The position numbers and the translations under genes are program-made. This document shows, in pieces, positions 5,367-8,566 of a DNA stretch of 8,566 nucleotides. The stretch lies in assembly GCA_007123395.1 (NCBI GenBank), contig SKLD01000128.1:1-8566 (forward strand). Direction: 5' to 3'. How positions within the stretch are numbered: the stretch's first letter is position 1; each line of letters opens with the position of its first letter. The stretch comes from Opitutales bacterium. GTDB taxonomy: Bacteria; Verrucomicrobiota; Verrucomicrobiia; Opitutales; Oceanipulchritudinaceae. The notes beneath the pieces were generated by a model. It was not told where the DNA came from and ran no database searches. It saw nothing but the letters and a program-made list of their open reading frames with translations.

Positions 5367-7412
5367 CTACCATGAATACCCGAGGCGAGCTTCCACGCGG
5401 CGTCCGTTGCCCGGCAGAAAAATCGGTTGCGCAGGACCCGCTGCCTCGTCGAGCACGCCCGCCGTGCTCGCGATGTAGCGCCGGTCGAAGAGATTGCTCA
5501 CACGCACCGCCGCTTCCCAACCCGCCGGGTGTTTGCGGCCCGCCTCCAGCGACCAGACCGCGAACCCGCCCGCCGACAATGTGTTCGCGTGGTCCGCGAA
5601 ATTCTCACCCGCCTGCCAGAACACACCGGGCGCGACAAACCAACCACCGCCGCTTTCTCCCCGTAGACCGGCGGCGCCGGCATGGCGCGGGACACCGCCC
5701 AAACGGTTTCGTGCATAGACAGGATCGTCGTCGAAGCGCACCTCATTGAACTGCCATGTCGCCCATCCGTGCCATGCAAACTCCGCCCCCTCGTGAAGCA
5801 GACGACTGACCGACACTTCCAATCCGGCGTGAATGGTACGGTCGGCGTTAACCGTGCCCCGCGCCGCGCCGACCTCGTCGCGCAAACGCAGGAACTCGCG
5901 ACGCCAAAAGGCATAGTGGGCGGAAGCGGACCAGACAAATTCACCGTGACTACCGCGCGCCGTCAGTTCCAGTGAATCCGCCCGTTGCCACTGTAATGCA
6001 GAGCTGCGCAGCTCCGGCACGGGCGGCGGCGGAGAAAATTCCGTAAAGATAAGATCATCCATGGTCGGGGGCTCGTACCCGCGCGACCACGACAGCGAAA
6101 ACGCCGCCGCTCTCCCCGCTTCATAGGTCCATGCGAGACGCGGCGCCACCTTCGCGTCGGAGAGGTTCTCCTCTGTGGACGCCGCGCGTTCGAAGCGTTC
6201 TCCGATCCGGCGGCGCGCCGCGAGGACGGATACCCCCGCCTCCACCGCGTGGTTGTCCGCGACGAATACGCTGTGGTCCAACGCAGCGGTAAGGGTGGAC
6301 GGCCGCAAGCGGTTCTCACCAATGAGCACGCCCCGGTTGCCGCCGTCCGTGGCGTAACGGGTGGCGTCCGTGCTCCCCGTCCGCGCCAGCAAGTTCAGGG
6401 TGGTTTCCTGACGCAACGCGCTCTCCCATTCGTAGCCCGCCTCCGCGAAAACCGCCCCTTCCCGGCTCCGTGTATCCGATATGCCGTTGGGCAAAAGCTG
6501 GAAGAACGAATCATCATGATACGCAACACTCATACCCGCGGAAACATATCCCGTCGACCGGTCTGTTCTTACCCGCGCGCTGAGCTGCGCATATTCCGTC
6601 TCGCGGCGCGGCTTGTCCTGCACCACGCGCGCGAAGTTGCTCCGCGGGTCCTCGAGAGCGGCGCTCTTCGGGAGCGGTCCCGGAACATCGAACCGCGGGC
6701 GGCTCACGAACAACTGTACCATCGCTTCCGAATGTGCCCCCAGTTCTGCGCGCAGCACGCCAAGCGCTGTCTCCCGGCGCTGACCCGACCACTCGCGCCA
6801 ACCGTCCGAGTGCGTCCATGAGCCCTCTGCTCCCCACGAAAACGATTCGGTCTGCCCGGCCTGCCGCAGCAAGACGGCCGCCGTTTCGTTGCTGCCGTAG
6901 ACAACACGTGCGGAACCGCCCTCCGCTCCCAGACCCGTCGCCGTCCAAAGCGAAAGCGACCCACCCAAGGCGGGCACCCCCGCCGCCGGCCCGCCCGCCA
7001 GCACGGCGGAGTCCAGCCAGCCAGCCTCCACAAGAGCAAGATTGAAGGAACCGTCCGCAAAGCTAAGCGGAAATCCGTTGAGCGAAAGCTCGACGCCCCG
7101 GCTCAACGGCGCGCTCTGGATACCCGATCCACGCACCGATAAACGCGGCGGGTCGATGCCGCCGAAGCTCTCCTGCACAAGCAATCCGGGAATCCGTTGT
7201 AAGGCCTCACGCAAATGCCCGCCGCCGGGGGCTGTCGCCGGAGCGCCGAACCGCGCCATCGACAATCCCGGTCCGGAAACCGCCTCTTCCATCGCCGTTA
7301 CCGTCAGTCCGGGCAGATCGTGGATCCGCTCGCCCGCGTAGCCGCTTACCGCCGCGATTCCACCAAGGAATCCGACAAGGCAAAACCTCATCAAGTTTTG
7401 AATCGTTACCAT
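5367..7412 (-). CDS. TonB-dependent outer-membrane receptor
   Basis: This is a 681-residue outer-membrane active-transport receptor. In order: a signal peptide (hydrophobic FCLVGFLGGIAAVSGYA, 10-26, probable cleavage before GER); a TonB-box-like segment LPGLTVTA (33-40); the plug domain (~65-160) with LREALQRIPGLLVQE, PRLSVRGSGIQSA, a LNGFPLSFADGSF stretch and a GGPAAGVPALGGSL stretch; then a 22-strand-type barrel ending in VSNLFDRRY (638-646), PGNGRR and a terminal Trp, as outer-membrane barrels require for assembly. The ligand (siderophore, metal chelate, cobalamin, sugar) is not evident, and no N-terminal signalling or carboxypeptidase-like domain is present. The start is uncertain: ATG 7412 is used; GTG 7418 lies just upstream, and ATG 7391 would give a more compact signal peptide. 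The DMT gene follows 15 bases after the stop, suggesting an operon. Confidence 0.93.
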   Translation of the reverse strand: MVTIQNLMRFCLVGFLGGIAAVSGYAGERIHDLPGLTVTAMEEAVSGPGLSMARFGAPATAPGGGHLREALQRIPGLLVQESFGGIDPPRLSVRGSGIQSAPLSRGVELSLNGFPLSFADGSFNLALVEAGWLDSAVLAGGPAAGVPALGGSLSLWTATGLGAEGGSARVVYGSNETAAVLLRQAGQTESFSWGAEGSWTHSDGWREWSGQRRETALGVLRAELGAHSEAMVQLFVSRPRFDVPGPLPKSAALEDPRSNFARVVQDKPRRETEYAQLSARVRTDRSTGYVSAGMSVAYHDDSFFQLLPNGISDTRSREGAVFAEAGYEWESALRQETTLNLLARTGSTDATRYATDGGNRGVLIGENRLRPSTLTAALDHSVFVADNHAVEAGVSVLAARRRIGERFERAASTEENLSDAKVAPRLAWTYEAGRAAAFSLSWSRGYEPPTMDDLIFTEFSPPPPVPELRSSALQWQRADSLELTARGSHGEFVWSASAHYAFWRREFLRLRDEVGAARGTVNADRTIHAGLEVSVSRLLHEGAEFAWHGWATWQFNEVRFDDDPVYARNRLGGVPRHAGAAGLRGESGGGWFVAPGVFWQAGENFADHANTLSAGGFAVWSLEAGRKHPAGWEAAVRVSNLFDRRYIASTAGVLDEAAGPAQPIFLPGNGRRVEARLGYSW

Positions 7413-7447
7413 CAACACCGTTCTGCACGAAAATCCGGCGAAAGCAA

Positions 7448-7478
7448 ATCATCTATCGCGACTGAGTCTCTTTATCAA
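7448..7478 (-). promoter_or_regulatory. Weak candidate promoter for the TonB receptor operon
   Basis: On the minus strand TTGATA (7478-7473, five of six matches to TTGACA) is followed after 17 bases by TAGATG (7455-7450) or after 19 bases by GATGAT (7453-7448, four of six matches to TATAAT). Transcription from here would give a leader of roughly 25-35 bases before ATG 7412. The stretch is clearly more AT-rich than its surroundings, which supports a control region. The -10 matches are poor and the ORF at 7453-7614 overlaps it, so this is tentative. Confidence 0.3.
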
Positions 7479-7614
7479 TTAGAGGAATAGCAGCTATTAG
7501 ATCCGCAGGGCATCCTTGTCGTTGCGCCATATCTTCCGGGCTTTCGCTGGGGGAAAGGCAGGTTTTCCAGTCATGGCGAAGCGATTCCTCTGCAAACCAT
7601 GGCGTCACCTGCAT
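7453..7614 (-). CDS. Possible 53-residue hypothetical protein upstream of the receptor operon
   Basis: This small ORF runs from ATG 7614 to TAG 7453 (53 codons). The product has a protein-like mix of residues with no runs of Arg/Pro/Ser, unlike the shadow frames nearby. Its second half, SPEDMAQRQGCPADLIAAI, vaguely resembles a helix-turn-helix pattern. It lies 70 bases after the transposase stop and 40 bases before the receptor start, in the same direction. Against it: no Shine-Dalgarno, AT-rich codons at the 3' end that may simply be promoter DNA, and overlap with the candidate operator. It could be a genuine leader gene, a decayed gene remnant or chance. I do not recognise a family. Confidence 0.3.
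   Translation of the reverse strand: MQVTPWFAEESLRHDWKTCLSPSESPEDMAQRQGCPADLIAAIPLIDKETQSR
7486..7498. promoter_or_regulatory. Perfect odd palindrome, candidate operator upstream of the TonB receptor
   Basis: AATAGCAGCTATT (plus strand) is a 6-1-6 perfect inverted repeat. Extended by one base it is a 7-1-7 repeat with one mismatch, the spacing typical of Fur-family boxes, although the bases are not the Fur consensus. It sits eight bases upstream of the candidate -35 for the receptor operon, inside an AT-rich patch. No regulator gene is present in the window, so the binding protein is unknown. Confidence 0.35.
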
Positions 7615-7684
7615 CGTGCGGCGGCGGTTCCGGATCAAGGAGTCGCCTATCAGGTGGCACAGGCCAGTCGGTACGCCACAACCT

Positions 7685-8566
7685 TCAGTCACGCGGGTTT
7701 TCCACCGCCCGATACCTCGCCCGCGAGCGGGCCACCGCAAGATCCACATTGTCGAGAATCTCCACCGGCCGACTCGGTGGAGGACGCTTCAGTTTGGCAA
7801 GAATCCGCGCGCCGTCGCCACGTTCCAGCCAATCACGCGAACCCAGTGCGCGGCCCTCCGTCAGAAAGCGCGCGCGCAGCCGCAGCAACTCGTGCGGCTC
7901 CAGCTCCCCGCCGTTCTTCACCGCCTCCAGCAGCGCCTCCGGGTCGATGCGCATGCCCGTGCCGTCGCCCTTCGCCCCCGCTCCCTTCCCCAACATAAGC
8001 AGTCGGTAGCACGCCAAAGCTTCTGCAGTGCCTTTCGCCGCCGGAAAGCACGCGGCGAGCGTGCGGCAAACCTCTTCCTTTCCCGCCAGCGCTTCCGTGT
8101 AGCCGCACCAACGGTAGTTCTCCGGCAGATCCGCCAAGCCCGCCCGCACCGCGTTCAAGTCGATGTAGGCCGCGATCAGCCCCACCAGCCAAGGCGTGTC
8201 CTGCACAAGCACACTGCCGAAGCGCTCCGCCCACAGCGTCCCCGCCGTCCCGTGCGCGAGATTGAACCAGCGCGTGTAGCGCTGCCGCAAGGTGCGCATG
8301 AACTCCGACACGTCGCCCATGCGACGGCGCAGCCGCTCACGCAGCGCCTCCGCCACCTCCGGCGGATCGTTCGCCAGCGCGTGCGCCAGCTCGTCCGCGT
8401 TGAGCCCGCTCCACTGCGCACGCGAAGCGCCGTAGAGGGCGCGGTAGCGTTGCACCAGCGTCACGTCATCGCACAAACGCGCCGCCGGATCAATCCGCAC
8501 CAGAATATGGAAGTGCGTCTCCAGCACACAGTAGGTGATCACCTCCACGCCGCTGAACTCCGCCGC
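7685..8566 (-). CDS. Y1/RAYT-type (REP-associated tyrosine) transposase, N-terminus cut by the window edge
   Basis: The frame is open to the right edge and ends at TGA 7687-7685, giving 293 visible residues. Family features: a hydrophobic strand leading to the HUH metal site ETHFHILV (16-23 of the visible part; H18 and H20); an inserted helical segment (~33-83) absent from the short E. coli TnpA-REP proteins; SEFMRTLRQRYTRWFN (87-102), with Y97 a candidate catalytic tyrosine; GTLWAERFGSVLV (108-120); and YIDLNAVRAGL (about 131-141), followed by NYRWCGY. A further ~130-residue C-terminal region follows. Such enzymes nick and join single-stranded DNA; RAYTs are usually single-copy and linked to REP palindromes. 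The usual first ~30-40 residues are outside the window. The frame is intact, with no internal stop, so it may be functional. The GTG at 8548 is an internal codon, not the start. Confidence 0.88.
   Translation of the reverse strand, partial: AAEFSGVEVITYCVLETHFHILVRIDPAARLCDDVTLVQRYRALYGASRAQWSGLNADELAHALANDPPEVAEALRERLRRRMGDVSEFMRTLRQRYTRWFNLAHGTAGTLWAERFGSVLVQDTPWLVGLIAAYIDLNAVRAGLADLPENYRWCGYTEALAGKEEVCRTLAACFPAAKGTAEALACYRLLMLGKGAGAKGDGTGMRIDPEALLEAVKNGGELEPHELLRLRARFLTEGRALGSRDWLERGDGARILAKLKRPPPSRPVEILDNVDLAVARSRARYRAVENPRD

Noticed and set aside
7654..7679. GTGGC...GCCAC inverted repeat downstream of the transposase as a terminator or element end
   Set aside because: The stem is only five base pairs with a 16-base loop and there is no T-run.
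7419..7684. Cobalamin riboswitch upstream of the TonB receptor
   Set aside because: I searched the minus strand for the B12-box and GCCACTG-type conserved blocks and found none in order; only scattered short matches occur.
1..8566. CRISPR arrays, tRNA or rRNA genes, tandem repeats
   Set aside because: Scanning both strands by eye showed no regularly spaced direct repeats, no tRNA-like cloverleaf blocks (such as GGTTCGAATCC with acceptor stem) and no rRNA signature.

Overview
The window is GC-rich and densely coded, and it looks like the chromosome of a member of the Verrucomicrobiota, probably near Opitutae. That placement is an inference from two family signatures. The first gene ends in the 'YxLExSxDLxxWxPVG...YYRI' module common at the C-termini of verrucomicrobial surface proteins. 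The last gene is a long Y1/RAYT-type transposase of the kind frequent in Verrucomicrobia and Planctomycetes. Starts without Shine-Dalgarno motifs and the presence of a TonB-dependent receptor (so an outer membrane) fit this placement.

Layout. Plus strand, 3-542: the tail of a secreted or surface protein, closed by a textbook rho-independent terminator (576-608). A 282-base gap with one compact hairpin follows. Plus strand, 891-3493: two inner-membrane transporters, an AEC-family permease and, 65 bases later, an AbgT-family transporter. Minus strand, 7412-3542: a compact three-gene unit transcribed right to left, namely a TonB-dependent receptor, a DMT/EamA transporter and a class I SAM-dependent methyltransferase, with gaps of 15 and 28 bases. 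It converges on the AbgT gene with only 48 bases between stops. Upstream of the receptor are an AT-rich stretch with a perfect 13-base odd palindrome, a weak candidate promoter and a possible 53-codon ORF. Minus strand, 7685-8566: the transposase, cut by the right edge.

How the genes may work together. The receptor-DMT-methyltransferase unit combines outer-membrane import, inner-membrane transport and a SAM-using enzyme. This resembles the skeleton of opine-metallophore loci (TonB receptor, SAM-using synthase, DMT exporter), but there is no opine dehydrogenase or recognisable nicotianamine-synthase-like enzyme here. The parallel is a hypothesis, not an identification. The AEC/AbgT pair may be co-transcribed; AbgT relatives move p-aminobenzoyl-glutamate or export sulfonamide-like antimetabolites.

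Limits: no homology searches or folding computations were run. Family calls come from reading the motifs. Substrates are unknown for all four transport proteins. The first and last genes are incomplete in this window.
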